Positions 63,643 to 64,000 of a stretch of 64,000 bases of DNA are shown in pieces. Made by a program: the position numbers and the translations under genes. This stretch comes from Nitzschia sp. pyKryTriq1. Lineage: Eukaryota > Bacillariophyta > Bacillariophyceae > Bacillariales > Bacillariaceae. Below the pieces are notes generated by a model that was not told the origin of the DNA, did not search any database, and worked only from the letters and a program-made list of their open reading frames with translations. Each line of letters begins with the position of its first letter. Position 1 is the stretch's first letter. Location: assembly GCA_956465555.1 (NCBI GenBank), contig OY101120.1, positions 1,240,001 through 1,304,000 of the forward strand, written 5' to 3'.

Positions 63643-64000
63643 AATCTGTATGAGGGCTTTTCAACGAAAATGTGGAATGTTTTGGAATAGCTAGTAGTAG
63701 TGGAGACGGAGCCTAAAAAAATAATATGCAGCTTTCAGCAGTTGCAATGGACAACGGACTGTTTGGTGTGACAAGAAGCACGACGAAGAAGAAAGCGAGA
63801 AATCAAAGATTTCACGGCATCTGTACAGTACTGTGGTACGCTTGGCATGCATGCATACCGGTAGCTAGCACGTTCTGCGATGATGACGTCAGCATTTTCT
63901 TGTTGGGACGACCAATCATGACGTCTTTCTCATGACTTACTTGTACTACTGTAGCTCCGGCGGGAGAGAGATTAATTGCTCTCAACCGTCAAGGTAGCAA
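63643..64000. other. Promoter side of SHMT and window end
   Basis: 358 bases with no supported gene. It has GTACAGTACTGTGGTACG near 63821 and a GCATGCATGCATACCGGTAGCTAGC cluster near 63847. A 69-codon open frame here shows no family features. Confidence 0.4.

Overview
The window looks like nuclear DNA of a diatom, probably a pennate one. The genes are eukaryotic, with short GT-AG introns of mostly 60-200 bases. Four proteins begin with a signal peptide whose predicted cleavage site has Phe at +1 (ASA-F, AGA-F, CRA-F, TWA-F), the plastid-import mark of diatoms and their relatives. The retrotransposon is of the Ty1/Copia type that is common in diatoms. I cannot name the species from sequence alone.

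Layout: 0.3-6.1 kb holds a GET2/CAML-like membrane protein, the SSU-processome factor SAS10 and an unrecognised Ser-rich protein. A young Copia element with two identical LTRs occupies 6.4-10.1 kb. From 10.3 to 28.8 kb lie a CLC chloride channel/transporter, a heat shock factor, exosome subunit RRP45, a large MFS transporter with a SEC14 domain in its central loop, TMEM18, an F-box/Tubby protein and a RING protein. From 29 to 38 kb lie SEC13, a decayed Copia 3' end, a three-repeat MYB factor, ribosomal protein L27a (uL15) and a mitochondrion-type PRPP synthetase. From 38 to 50 kb lie two small spliced genes, a plastid POR-like SDR, a PCIF1-type cap methyltransferase, a MATE transporter, a DUF2439 (ZGRF1/Mte1-type) protein and a plastid-type carrier. 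From 51 to 64 kb lie a small plastid membrane protein, a kelch-BTB protein, a TPR-Aha1 fusion, a RetSat/CRTISO-like oxidoreductase, the plastid triose-phosphate translocator and mitochondrial SHMT.

There is no operon-like grouping. The genes are mostly unrelated housekeeping, transport and regulatory genes in alternating orientation, and they share divergent promoters and very short tail-to-tail gaps. Most intergenic stretches, several introns and one coding exon carry a GTAC-rich palindromic repeat family (core GGTACC/ACCGGT, best copy TACTCGTACCGGTACGAGTA); the Copia element landed in such a tract. The points most worth a second look are the MFS-SEC14-MFS fusion, the TPR-Aha1 fusion, the two plastid presequences followed by a Tat-like segment, the PCIF1 homologue and the GTAC repeat family. 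Exon boundaries were placed by eye from reading frame, GT-AG sites and family alignment from memory.
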